This document shows, one piece after another, positions 20,224 to 32,382 of a stretch of DNA of 37,607 bases. The DNA lies in NCBI GenBank assembly GCA_000697665.1, contig KL197774.1, positions 47,496 to 85,102 on the forward strand. Direction: 5' to 3'. The number at the start of each line of letters is the position of its first letter. Within the stretch, counting starts at the first letter, position 1. Made by a program: the position numbers and the translations under genes. Under the pieces are notes generated by a model that had not been told where the DNA came from, made no database searches, and worked only from the letters and a program-made list of their open reading frames with translations. This DNA is from Jaapia argillacea MUCL 33604 (taxonomy: Eukaryota; Basidiomycota; Agaricomycetes; Jaapiales; Jaapiaceae).

Positions 20224-22785
20224 TCGGAGCTATGAGCAATTGGCCACATTGTATCGACCATAGCAGGATGTCGGTCTATCAATCGTGGTGGCTACTTCAG
20301 GCAAGTTTGTTCAGCTGCATATCCTTTTCCATCATTGACCGAGAAATCGTCCCTTCTAGTCTTCCGTTTCGGATGGGGTCGTTCAATTGACCAGTCAACC
20401 AGCCGCTTCGACTACAGGCGCACTTTTTGAAGGAAGACGGATAAGGCCGACTCCTGGCATTCATCAACCCTGTCGTGGCTGGTGCGTCTGGGTTTCTTCT
20501 TGCCCTCGATGGTACATCCTCAGCAGATTGCGACCTCCTCCTCGTCGAGATACGTACCCCGACAGAAGATACTTAATTGGTCCAGCACTATATATACCAC
20601 CTACTGTGATCGCTTCACGGGTGATTTGGACAAGACACCATTCGACTACTTTATGAAACGTGAACCACCAACCAGCTCCTGCGGAGTCGACCGTGTCGGC
20701 CTCATGACGTCTCGAACCTCGTCCTCTCTCCCACCAACACCACGCTTTCCTCAACCTCCACCTCATCTTCAGAGTGCATACACCCACCGAAAAGATGTCC
20801 GACCCGTCTCGCCATTACCAGATCGAACCCGGTCTTCTGACTTTCCACTGTGTGCTCGAGCGAAGAGCCACCTGGGGAGATTGTGGGGGTGGCCAGGGAG
20901 CGCCAGGCTTGTAGTGGATCAGAGGGAATCGACGAGATGTCTGGGAGAAGGACCAGAGACAACTAGATGGTCAGGACCACAACCCGACAAAACCCAGGAG
21001 CTGTATTACCCTATCGTTGCTGGTCCGAATATCTCTGCACCCACCGACTTCGACGGCTATTTTTTACTCCCTACAGTACGTGCACCGTCACTCCAGTGGA
21101 GCATGCTACAGGCTAATATCGATACTCCGCTCCAATTCTTGTGTCCTGTCTGGTGGCTTGAGGAGTAACGGTGGGAGCAATTCTTCAACGATGCATAGTT
21201 CGTGAACCACTCACTCATCTTCGGCCCTAGGCCCCCTACTTAGGAGACCCGTCGGCCAAGGCAATGGAAATTGTCGAACGTTTTTCCTTCCCTGGCTTCG
21301 GTTCTCCCATCCATCTTGTACTCGTTCCCGTTCAACAGCCTTTGGACCGAGCTTGGAGTTCGCAAAACAGAACCCATCTGATTCTTCACGTATGGAGCTG
21401 AACCGCTCAACGCTCTCGGTCATTTGACTCACACATTGTCCCACCTCTATCTCCATCGTATTCTGACCTGCACAAAACCAGCAACGGGATATTGCCCTCC
21501 AACATGCCACTCTTGTCTGAGGATGACGAGACCATGTCGTTCGTCTCATTCGAGTATTCGTGTGTTTATGAAAGATGGGGTCCAATGCTTGCGCATTCTC
21601 GAGGTTTGTCTGTGGAGGTCGATTGTGATATGTAGTAATCAAGGCTCGTTTACTTTCATATATCTGAGCAACGGCACCCCTATCTTGCCCAGATCGTGGA
21701 CACATGAAATGGCGAATTATTTCTTCACATCGAACACAACAGATCAATACGAAATCGGAATTCAACAAGCTGGTACTACACGTGCGCGCGCAAGTACTTT
21801 GCGGAGACAGCAGCATATTGGTCAGACATCTGATTCAAGAAAGCAAGACGACAGACCCATGCAACTCCATTAATTGAAGCGAGTTGGATCCATCGTGATA
21901 GTTGCGAGATCGGGCTGCTCGTGATCCTTCGCAGCTGCAAGCCAAGATTGGCGGTCCTGATAGAAGCAGGCAGCGAAAGGCTTCCAAAGCTGTTCCAATG
22001 CGCGAATAGTCGGTGACGACGAAGGTGAGCTTGGGAAGATTAGCTGGGGCAGGAGACAGGTCCTGGCGAGTGAAGAAATTGACTTCCATCGAGGCGTCGC
22101 TGAGGAACGATTTCTTCAACCCTATAGCCTATACCGTGATGGTGGATGAGTCGGGGTGGGCGTGAATCCTTGGAGGGGTCGATTACCATCCCCAGTTCAA
22201 TTGGCTTTTGCTCCAGCTCAAACGACCACAAAACCGTCAGGGAGCGTCACTGTCGCGGTGGGATGCTGGGCTTATGCGCTGGTGACCGAAAACGACTTTA
22301 TTGTGTATGCACTCGTGGTGTACCCGAGAATGTTCGCATCGTACCCTCATTGAAGTCCTCCGACCTCACAATCCAATTTGAGGGGGCGGTTGAGGCTGTG
22401 TAAAGGGAAGGAGAAAGAGAGGAGGTCGTCGGAGTGTTCGTATAGGGGTACGCAGAGTTGGGGGAGGTCTCGAGGGAGGGTAGGTCTGGTGGTACGATGG
22501 GTACGGTCACGCTGTCCCTGGGGTTCTTCGGCTCCTCAGGGAGTGTACTGCTTGGAGGGAGCTGCGGATGAGCTGCGGATGAGCTGCCAAGACTTGTATC
22601 ACCCTGTAGAAAACCGCAACATTGGAATCGAACATGTGAATAATGAGAGGGGGGGGGACTTACTTTGGCTCGCCAAATCATCGCGGTGTATCTCTCAACT
22701 CCTCGTCGATCGCTTCAAGAACATCCCCTCCCTAAGCTCCAGCTTCATCAAAACCCTCAGCAAACCCATATTCCTCGCCGTCTCG
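20224..22785. other. No recognised gene; several unconvincing open frames
   Basis: Open frames exist on both strands, the longest being 20482-21168 (+, 228 codons), 21211-21816 (-, 201 codons) and 21424-21873 (+, 149 codons), but their translations show no family motif and they overlap one another on opposite strands. 20224 onwards is also the presumed promoter side of the NLR gene. A decayed gene may exist near 21.8-22.7 kb on the minus strand (for example KLTFVVTDYSRIGTALEAF near 22.0 kb), but I cannot identify it. Confidence 0.4.
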
Positions 22786-22789
22786 CTGT

Positions 22790-25700
22790 CCTCCTTTCCT
22801 CCTCGGCGCTCGCTCAGCCATTCCTACATCTACTATTTATTGTATGAATGATGGGTCGCAGATATCATTGAGTTACGCGTCGGTTCGATGTGAAAGCATA
22901 CGAATGTGTTCCACTTGACTTCCAATCCAAATCAACCCATGGGGGCCAAACGCCGATGAATCCAGAAAGTCGTGTGATCACACTCGACCTCTCCACTCCT
23001 CACTCTCCCTCTTCACTCACCTGCTCCGAAATCCTACCGTATCCTCCCACCTAAACATCCCCAACGTCAACCCATCCATCAACCCCACCTCCCAAAACTC
23101 CATCAAGAGGATCAAGGTTCAAATGCGGGATGTCTCGCGTCGTAATACCAGACATGGTATGTGTGGGGTTGCGTATAGGGGCGCGATTATGTATGTGTCT
23201 TGTGTCGCGGAGAGAGTGGTCAGGAGGGCAGAGGGAGAGGCGCAGAAAAGGTCTGTTATGGCGATCTTCCCACAACCAACATCTGTCCCTCGCGGCACAA
23301 CAGAATTGGCATAGTGAAAAAAACCAGGGGGGGAAGGGAGTTAACCTGGTTGTGACAGACCCAAGTTTCCAACACACAATCTTAACATCGTTACTCCCAT
23401 AGAACGTTTGTCGAGGAGGGTTTGAGGTGAAAGAGGGAGGGTATGACGCCTCCTTGGTGTAAGATGCCGAAGAGGAGGGTTAGGAGGTCGTTGGATATTA
23501 TCCATGTTGTCTGGGTGGGTTGTTAGCACACGAACGGGTGAAGAAGGAGATGCAAAGTACCCAGAATATCTTCCCAGCCCTCCCAAAGAACATACTATTC
23601 CCCACAAGCGCTATGAAAGGAACCGGTACCGGGATGAGGAACCTAGACTCTTGACGTGGTGGGATCGACAATATCGTGACAGATGAAACGATCGTGAAGA
23701 TCAACGCTATCACATATCAATCAGTTAAACAAACCAATCCCAAAACAACGGACGAAAACTGGGGCTTACTTTGGTCCACCAAACCACGTACTCCCACCCC
23801 CACTGGCCTTAATCTCCCGGAAGAAAACTCGGAGCTAAACCAACGAAGCTCTACATCCAAGCATCACGAAACCGGGGCCAACTATGAGGGGAAGGTTAAC
23901 TAGGATGTGGAGGTACCGTGCGTGGATACCGTGCTCCGAGAGGTTATCGCATGAGAGGTTGTATGCGAAGAAGTTCAAGGGGGTTACGATCACGGTTTTG
24001 ATTGAGGGTAATGAGTGGAAGTAGAGCGTGTCGGAAATGATGATGAGGAGTGTTGTTAGGAATGTGCAGAGTGTTGGAGAAGACGAGGTAGAGCCGGGAT
24101 TGTAGGGTTCGAGTTTTTGTGGGGGATGAAGGGGAGATGAGGGACCATCAGAGCAGTCGGAGAATGGTTGGAAGGGTGAATGCTAGGGAAGTGATTCGGG
24201 TCCAAGTGCCCAAGACTAATAATCTCCCCCATACACACAAGTCCTGTCGTTGATCGCTCCCCCCCTTCGTCGGCTGTACTCTCCTCGTTGTCCCTACCCA
24301 CTCGCTGATGTAACTGCCTGTACTCCACGACATTCTTGAACGAAACCAAGACCAGAGCAAGTAGGACAGCTTCGATGGAGTTTGAGAAGGGACGGAGTTG
24401 GAAGATGATGAGGGTTTTTGAGGATGCGAGTAGGACAAGGGATTTCGTGTGGTGAAGAGATGGGGGATGAAATCGATGAGAGGAGGTTGCCGCTGTCTCT
24501 CTTTCCTCCTTCCTTCCTTGGCGCTCGCTCAGCCATCTCCACATGAATAACTGAAGCGCCGCGGATACCGTCGAGTTACGCGTCGTTCGATAGAAAAGGA
24601 TACGAACGCGTTGCACTTGACTTCCAATCGGAATCGACCCATGGATGCCGAACGTCGGTGGATCCAGAAAGCGGTTATAGCGCTCGACCTCTCCACTCTC
24701 CTCACTCTCCCTCTTCACTCATCTGCTCCGGAATCCTGCCACGCGACCCACCGACACCCTCCTCACACAACCTCCCACCTAAACACTCCCAACGTCACAA
24801 CCTTCATCAAGATGATCGAGGTTAAATATCTCGTGTTGTAGTATCAGACATCGTATATGCGAGGTTGCGTACAGGAGCGATTAGATATGTGTCTTGTGTC
24901 AGAGAGAGGGTGCTGAGGGTGGAGGGAGAGGCGCCGGTAAGGTTGTTATGCTGATGTTCCCAGAACGTTTATCAACCTGACATAAAACAAGAGGGTCAAC
25001 ACAAGTTGAAACGAAGAAGGGGGGAAGGGAGCTAACCTGGTTGTGACACACCCAAAAGATGTCGAGAAGGCATGTACGTTTTCCGATACACGATCTTTAC
25101 GATCTTGCTCCCAATAGAACGTTCATTGAGGAGGGCCCGAAGGTGAAAAAGGGAGGGTATGACGCCTGCTTGGTGGATGACGCCGGAGAGGGAGGTTTGG
25201 AAGATGTTGGATATGATCCATGTCGTCTGCGTGGAGGGGTCAGTACACGAACGGCGTGAAGAAAGGAGAGAGGAACTTAGAATACCTTCCCAACCATGCC
25301 AAAGAACGTACTATTCCCCGCAAGTGCTACGAAAGGGACCAATAGCGGGATTAGGAACCTAGGTTCTGGATATGCTTGAATCAATAATGTCGTGATGGAT
25401 GAAATGATTGTGAAGACCAGCGCTATGGCACACCAATCAGTTCAACGAGCCAATGCCAGAACAACAGACCTAAAGTTGGGACTTACTTTGGTTTACTAAA
25501 TTCCACGTACTCCCGGCTCTACCAACCTTCATTTCCCGTAAGAAAGCTCGTAGCCAAACCCACAAAGCTCTACACTCGGGGGCCACCAGACCCGAGCCGA
25601 TTAGGAGGGGGGAGGTTGACTAGTATTCGGAGGTAATCGCGGGTGGATACCATGCGCCGTGTATCCGAGGAAGTCCAAGGGCTACGATCACATCTTTACT

Positions 25701-26190
25701 TGACGGTGATGAGCGAAAGTAGAGCGCGTCGGAGGTGATGAGAAGGAGTGTCGTTAGGATTGTGCAGGTTGCGGGGAGAGAGATGAGGTGGTGCCAGGAT
25801 CGTAGGGTTCGGGTTCTTTGAGGCGATGAAGGAGAGAGGAGGGACCATTGTAGCAGTTGGAGGATGCTTGGGGGGTGAATGCTACGAAGCTGATTCGGGT
25901 CCAAGCACCCAAGACCAATACTATCGCCAATATACACAAGTTCCAACCACCTTCTTTACTCCTCGCCGTCTATACCCACTCCCCGATGTAACTGCCCGTA
26001 CTCCACGACATGCTTGAACGAAACTAATGCGGGAGCGAGTTGTGCGGTTTCAATGGAACTCGAGAAGGTGCACAGTTGGAAGGTGAGGAAGGTATGCGAG
26101 GATGCGAGGCTGCGAGCTCGAGGAGGAGGACGAGTGAATTTGTGCGATGAAGAGGGGTGGGGAATGAGAGGTGCTTGGTTGATGTACACG
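22790..26190. repeat. 1.7-kb tandem segmental duplication
   Basis: Unit 1 (about 22790-24500) and unit 2 (about 24500-26190) align collinearly. Shared landmarks include gcgctcgctcagccat (22806 region and 24523 region), cacttgacttccaatc, ctcgacctctccact, gggagggtatgacgcct and ccatgtttctg-type intron edges. Identity by eye is about 75-80% with many small gaps, so it is old. Each unit carries one decayed minus-strand GT22 gene. Confidence 0.85.
23050..24470 (-). pseudogene. GPI mannosyltransferase IV (SMP3/PIGZ, GT22), decayed copy A
   Basis: Minus-strand fragments in different frames follow the GT22 family, SMP3/PIGZ branch: IIFQLRPFSNSIEAVLLAL (about 24420), VLGTWTRITSLAFTLPTIL (about 24200), DTLYFHSLPSIKTVIVTPLN then HGIHARYLHILVNLPL (about 24030-23890), VSSVTILSIPPRQESRFLIP (about 23680; the family's loop motif is of the HQEPRFL type), ISNDLLTLLFGILHQGGVIP (about 23490), and a C-terminal HLNLD motif (about 23130). 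The enzyme adds a fourth mannose to GPI anchors in the ER membrane. The N-terminal HPDE catalytic region is absent and frames change between blocks, with stops, so this copy is dead. It follows copy B head to tail. Confidence 0.75.
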
Positions 26191-26290
26191 TCGGCAGGAG
26201 GCAGACTGAAATATAACGCCCAGTCTATTTCCGTGGTTCGTTCAGATTGGCACAGGCAAGAGGGGTGCAAGAAAAGATTTCCAGACATCG
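24780..26290 (-). pseudogene. GPI mannosyltransferase IV (SMP3/PIGZ, GT22), decayed copy B
   Basis: Upstream partner of copy A on the minus strand. It extends further at its N-terminus (ADVYINQAPLIPHPSSSHKF, about 26190, which corresponds to the luminal loop and following helix of the family), then IETAQLAPALVSF, LQLLQWSLLSPSSPQRTRT and LLLITSDALYFRSSPS (about 25740). The conserved TPLN..YN segment and about 15 following residues are deleted, and the frame ends soon after. Later blocks match copy A: EPRFLIPLLVPFVALAGN (about 25360) and KIVKIVYRKTYMPSRHLLGV (about 25080), the latter close to the TYMPPR motif of the family. The HPDE motif is not seen. Neither copy can encode the enzyme, which is normally single-copy, so a functional gene should exist elsewhere. 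Confidence 0.72.
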
Positions 26291-26581
26291 TCCTCGAAAG
26301 TTGAGCAAGCCCCCCGAGACTGGGGTGGGTACCATGTCCTGCCTGATTGAGCGACGCCGAGAGCGGCTGAGGTGGTGAATTTCATTTTCACTTTTCACAT
26401 TATCGGGCTAGATTCTGAACGCGTCCCAAGACGCGCTCCTCCCCACTCCCAGAGCCCACTGACCCCCATCCCCTGTGCACGACTAGGTACATGGTAAGAT
26501 ACACATATTATACGTTGGTATAGGGTCAGTATTTACTGGATCAAGATATCTACGAATAAAAAAATCATTAGTTTGCTATAT

Positions 26582-29500
26582 TCAAAGGCTTCCTCTCCGT
26601 CGCTTCGCTGCAGGTTGGGGCACAAGAGGGGGTACAGCCGGTGTTGTCCGTTTCCTGCTGCGACGACGAGCAGGAGCTTGATTTTGAGCATTTTGAGCAC
26701 CCAATGCTGCTCCAATATCTTTCGGAGGGATTTTGCAGTCTGGGATGCCAAGACATTGTTCTTCGTCATCGGTAATAAGCATTGTGAAAGCAAGGTCTCC
26801 GGGAAGGGGTGCTCCATCTCGAATACCACCTGTAGAGTAGCCGGGGTGCAAGGAACGAAGATGCTCAGGCATATTGTACTTCCAAATGGCTGTGAGCATG
26901 CCCCCTGCCTCAGCTGTACAGCCTGGGATGGTGCAGAGTATCAGAACATTGGTGCATGGGGTAGTCGAGCTGGACGAGAGGGATGTCTTATACTGGAACT
27001 TTTGAGCATGTTGACAATTGCTACAAGCTTGTGGATGAGCGCCCTTCGTAAGGAAAACCTCAGAGCAGTCGGTGATGCCCGATCTCCTGCAGAATCCACA
27101 AGGCATGGAGCCGATCTTCAATTGTCAATGAGTAATGGATGGATCTGGGAGGAATAGGAATTGATACTCACTGTATCACCGTCAAGAGCCTCCTCTACGC
27201 CTCGCATTGCTCACAGTATGTGCCCCCCAACATGGTTACAGGCCTTCTTTGGGTCCGATATCGCAACCAAATACTGATAGCAATGGTAGTCTGGTGAATT
27301 GCCATCCAGTTGTGCTTGTAAGGCTGCAGTGGCCAGTGCGGAGATGAGAGCTGGGATTTCTAGGTACAAAATATGGTGGGATTAGCAGGGCGAAGTGAAG
27401 AAAACACGAGAAAATCCATACTTGAGTTGTCGATATACGGGAAGGCATCGTTGGAGCGGAGTCGAGGGAGTAGCGAAATGGCCTTCTTGTCCCGAACGGA
27501 ATTCCAGAGAGTGTCCAAGACAACACTAAGTTCCGATTCAGACATTTCCCATGTCAACCCAGATTCGTTGAGCTGCGAAAGGGCTGATTGAGGTAACATC
27601 GTCTTCACATCAGCAATACGAGGGTTGATGGGCTCGCATACCGAGCTACTGACTTTCACTGCGAGGGTCTTTCGTGCGGCCTTCCCTATCGGTGATGGGT
27701 TCCCCTGGTTAAGAGTGAGTTTCATGAATGAACCGTTCCAAATCCATGCATTGGGTGACGTGGTGTTCTCGCTATCAGGGACATCAGGATGTAGGGGTAG
27801 GGCAGGTGGCTCTTTCGAACTGGTCGGCTGGGGCATCGAAACCATCTGCATTACAAGAACTTGTCTGGTGATTTTGATTCCAGCAGCAGCATGAGGTAGC
27901 GACTGGCACTTGACACGATCAACTTGAATACCTTTCTCCTCGAGGAAAATGGCCTTTAAAATTGCGAGCGCCACCTGATTCTCGCAGCAAATAAGGGTCG
28001 CAAACAGGTCACCAATGAGGAACGTCTCAGGGTCAAGTATATCCTCGAGCTTGAATGTAAACGAAACATTATCGGTCGTGAATATCCGTACGCGAAAAAT
28101 TCGTTTGTGGGACTTGCGAATATATTCTGGCGTGATCATTATTCGGCAGATGGACGATTTGTGGATCTTCTTTCCATTGATAGTGACATAAGGAGACGCA
28201 CCCTTCACCGTTAAAGGGATCGGGAGCGCATGTTCGTCGTACTCGTCCAGGGCATCTTCAAGCTCGACCTGATGGATATTGTCATCTTGGCTCGCAGTGG
28301 AGGGCTCAGGCTGGGAGTTGTCAAGCTCAAATACAACAGCTTCTTGATCACCAGCTGTATCCTCGTCATCCGAGTGAAGGATAATGTTGTCGTATAGTTC
28401 CTTGGGCTTGTTGCTTTCACATGGGTGGTGTGGTGTATCATCCGAGTCATCATGGACAGTCATGGTTGTAGACGGAAGGTCAGTTCTCGCAACCGATGCG
28501 GTGGACTCTGCTCCAGGTCCTTGAGGTTCAAGTGACCAATCTTCCTCGATTGAGACCCCTGGATATCGTCCATCGCCAAACGGTTTCAGCATATCGACTA
28601 TTCGGTTGGGATGGAAAATCAGGTCGAGGTTGATTGCAAGGCCAACCGCACCGAGGATATCAAGGGCTTGATCTTGGCCAGCATGCCACACAGTTTCAAG
28701 AACGACTCTATTCGCTCTTGCATCCCTGTCCCAGGTCTCCGGATTGAGATGATCCAGCTTTTCTGTGCGGGTCACCTTCAGTCGTCGGTGTCTGGTATCG
28801 AGATTGGGGTTCTGGGCGAGAACAGCGTCAATGTCAACAGCTGCTCCCAGTCGATTGACAAGCTGCTTGAAGTTGAAGTTAGGATTATGGCCACCCTGCA
28901 TACGAAGGCGTCTAAACAGATTTTCAAGACAATCATCGCCCATCCAAAATAGATACACGTTTTCGTTTCGGTCCTCCTCTTGCTGTTTTGCAACACAAAA
29001 GAATGCATTCTTCACGGTAGTTTGCGTATCCGAATATAGCTGGGCGGGCATGAGGTTGACTCGATTTTGACGGAACAAGACAAACACCAGGTGGGCATAT
29101 TTGCTCAGTGCTGTGAGCTGCTCACCGAGACTCCAGCCATGTCGAGTGAACACGTCCACAAAGGCAGAAAACATCTCGGAAATGACGTGGATGATGCGAA
29201 CCTCTTGTAATGTATTAGGGTTCAGATTGGAATCGGTAATCCCCGCGATGGCTTTCAAAAGGTCAATCGCCTGTGGTACATCTTGAGCATCAGCAGGATT
29301 CATCAATATGTTAACCCCATGCTCCGTAAGACTCCCAGTCCGACAGAGATGTTGAATTAGGGTATTGCGATTGATGATTGTTTCGCCAACCACCATGCCC
29401 TGTTGAGTACGAAGGAGGCGAGCCATGCCTGTGAAAACTAAGTCAGTTGTGGGGGGGAGGAATAGGAAACTGCATACATATGTTTAATTTCGTGCTTCCA

Positions 29501-31942
29501 ATCAAAATCTGCTGTTATATCACCATCTCTGACCAAGAGGTTCAAGCCAGGAAGTTGGCTTAGATGCTTGTAAAGAGGGTGCTGGGGCCCGACAGCATGC
29601 TTCATGAACATGAGAAAAACCATCATTCAGCGACCTGCATCCCCATCCGATGAAAAAAACCTGATCGGACCAAATATCGGTGCTCCAACCTGGTTCCACG
29701 AGACAATGACGGTCTCGAGAATACGAGCAGACTCTTCAGGCGTCTCGGATTTGCAAGTCGGAGATACAACTACAGGAAAGGCACCACGAAGTTGAGTGCC
29801 AAGTGACCCAAGAGCAATCACCGAGGCTTCCTTCCCATAGTGAACACGGCCATCGTGAAGCGCTCTTGCGATGCTCTCCGCATCCTCTAGTGTCGTAAGT
29901 CAGGTCGAAATCTGGTGGATATGCTCTCGACAGAATCCTCCAGCCTTGTCTAAATACGGCAGATAGCAGGCTTGCTCCTCCTGGCTGACTTCATCCCAGA
30001 AAAGGGACATTCCTGATCGCACTACATCCCCAAGTGTCTTCACCCGTGGTAAGAAGATTTCACGGATATTGAATAGGATCTCGAAGGGAGTTGGTACTCC
30101 AGGGCTTGGCATAATTTGAGTGAATGTGGAATGGTGGCGAAGAGTTCTAATAGCCGGGAGGGCAATGTATTGGTTGAGGGCATAGAGGAGTTTTCGTCCA
30201 CCAAGTCAATAAACTAACATGGCGACGTCGAAGTCTACACCCTCGTATCCTCGCGCTTGGTAAATCCCAAGAATGCTATCCTCGATTTTTGAAATAATCT
30301 GTGATAAACCAGCTCCTTCCTTCATTGCTTGCCGAATAAGCTGTTGAAGGCGGGGCATGTCGCCGGTTGCTACGGCCATCAAGAATCTTCGAGATGTGGT
30401 AAGCCTCTGAAGAAGGGAGGCACATTTTCAACCAAGATTCAATGTCTAAGAATACCATCAGCTTTTGTAAGATGGAAAGGAGAGCGAGGACATACATTAC
30501 GTTTGAGAGCCAGGATAGTTTCGTCATGCTCCTTGAGTAGATCGCGGAGTTGCTCGTGTGTGAGATACTTGTGGTTTGTATGGGCCGAGACACGTTGAGC
30601 CATGGCTGCAAGGTGCTCAACCTCCTTTGCAACCAACTTGCATTGAGTACATGGCGAGCCATTGGACACAGACAGCAGAGTACAATGGTCCGAACGGACA
30701 CGGAAGCCATGGCCATTTCTCTCCACAGCGCAGAAGCAATAACCAAGGTTTGATGGTGAGAATCCATGACGTTGGAATGGATACGACTCGAAGAAGTGAT
30801 CCCTCGGCCATACAAGTGAGATACCATGGCACTCAGTCAGAGCGGGAGAGGAGTCTTGGGGCGGTGGCGATCATAGCACGTCAAAATACCCCTCATTGGG
30901 TTGTGAGGTGTTGCTATTATTACAGTCCATAGATGGGTCGGACACCCTTGAAATCCGTGGAAATGAACATCGTTGCGATAAATGAAGCGAAATTGAAGAC
31001 TTACGACGACTCGACATCCATCATCTGTACGTTCTCGAAATCTCTTGTTGTTGCAGTCACGAAGGCGAGATCAGGGAGGCCTTGTGCAGAGCCAAAGGTA
31101 CTTTGAGGATGGGATATGTGTGCTTGCGGTGGTGGTGATATTGGGAACAAAGCCTCTCGAGTCTCGCGTGCTCGAGTAGCCTGGGGATCGTGGCAGTGGA
31201 CACGACATTTTGAGCCTGCCATGTGGGTCATGACTGGTGCCAAAAACATATGATGGGACCCTGTAGAAATCCACCTTTCACAAGTGGGACAGAGTGCGCG
31301 ATAGGTCCCATCCCTGCCATTGGTGTCCCAATGAAAATTCTCGACTTGGAGTTCGGGAGTTGTGGTGGTTGGAGGGAGTGGTTGTCATGAAACTGGAGGT
31401 GGATCGTAAAGGACAAATTGAATGGGAGGGGCTGAAATGCCTTGGGACTGAGTCAACGAGTAGTCGATTGGGAGAAAATCATCTGGGTGTGATGAGGGGA
31501 TGAGGGAAGGAGGGTTGCTAGCACCCTGTGATTGAAACGGGGATATCTCGTGGAAGGAAGAGATCCATTCCGAATAGGTATTATCTTCTTGAGACCCAAA
31601 CCGAGACAAGTTGTTGAGGGGCGCGTAATACTGGCCATCAACGGCCATCGGTTCGCCAGCACCGGGAAACGTGAGCGCATCTTGTAACTCATGGGTTGCA
31701 ATGAAGTCCAAATTCGCAAGGGGGTCATTGACATTGCCTGCCAGCAGGTTTGGGCTCACTTGACCAGACCATGAGAGTTGTGGAGTTTGTGGAGAATCAA
31801 ACAAGGATGAGAATGAAAGTGACGATGAAGCAGGTTGGCTCAAAGGAGGGGGGTCAGGTTCTGCACTGTGATCCAGAGAAGGAAAGATGTCTTGCAGACA
31901 GTCGAAAGATGTGCTCGATGAGGCGAACTCATCATCGAGCAT
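26582..31942 (-). pseudogene. Large multi-exon P-element/KDZ-like transposase gene, interrupted by TGA codons
   Basis: Minus-strand exons: 31942-31005, 30946-30496, 30445-29478, 29426-27422, 27359-27172, 27115-26582; four of five introns (50-62 nt) join in phase. The ATG at 31942 starts an acidic Ser/Pro-rich region. Exon 1 ends with a CPTCERW..H..C zinc-like motif; exon 2 has CTQCKLVAKEVEHL. An RNase H-like core is suggested by SSDGD (29.64 kb), ADFDWKHEIKHM across intron 4 followed by ARLLRTQQGMVV, and MGDDCLENLFRRLRMQGGHN (residues about 162-181 of exon 4), as in the QDHLE..F..IR..GG block of P-element transposases. The last exon adds CGFC, CSNCQ and CTIPGC...H...H motifs and a basic tail. 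TGA interrupts at 31385, 30871, 30428, 30206, 29900, 29627 and 27211; no TAA or TAG. The intron at 29477-29429 does not restore phase, suggesting a lost acceptor or indel. Recurrent family in agaricomycetes. Confidence 0.75.
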
Positions 31943-32379
31943 GTGCGTCGCGAGCCAGGGCAGCCGACAACACCTGCGCCCAGCGACGATGCAGCGCCAG
32001 CGAGAGGAGAGGATGATGAATGGATTACGTGGCGGCTGTCGCAAGCGTGTATTCCACGTGGGTTTGGGACGCCAAAAGATTTGCATTTCTCGTGTTGCAA
32101 AAGGTCAAACGACCTCGTCGTTTTACACACACATAGGTTCATCATATGCGTTGCTTTGTGCCTCCAACAATGGGAACGTAGAAGGCCAATAACAAGTTTT
32201 GAGAAAACGAGCAAAAAGACGCGAAAGTGGCTGAAAAAAGACCCCTGCCACCAGTAGGGTACCCACCTGTCAAGAGGACGATGTTCCCAATTCAGATCTT
32301 GCACCCCTCTTGGATGAAGCATTGTCAGGCGAGTATCCTTTCAATTTCCGAAGCGCGAGAGGAATGTTTATGTGGGGTC
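31943..32379. other. Intergenic, head-to-head between transposase-like gene and GCDH remnant
   Basis: No coding region supported. The missing first exons of the glutaryl-CoA dehydrogenase gene should lie here but no mitochondrial presequence or family N-terminus is visible. It could hold a shared promoter or the insertion edge of the transposon to its left. Confidence 0.5.
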
Positions 32380-32382
32380 TAG

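Noticed and set aside
20482-21168. 228-codon plus-strand frame as a possible gene
   Set aside because: No recognisable motif, competing open frames on the other strand, and no supporting splice pattern; left as unannotated sequence.
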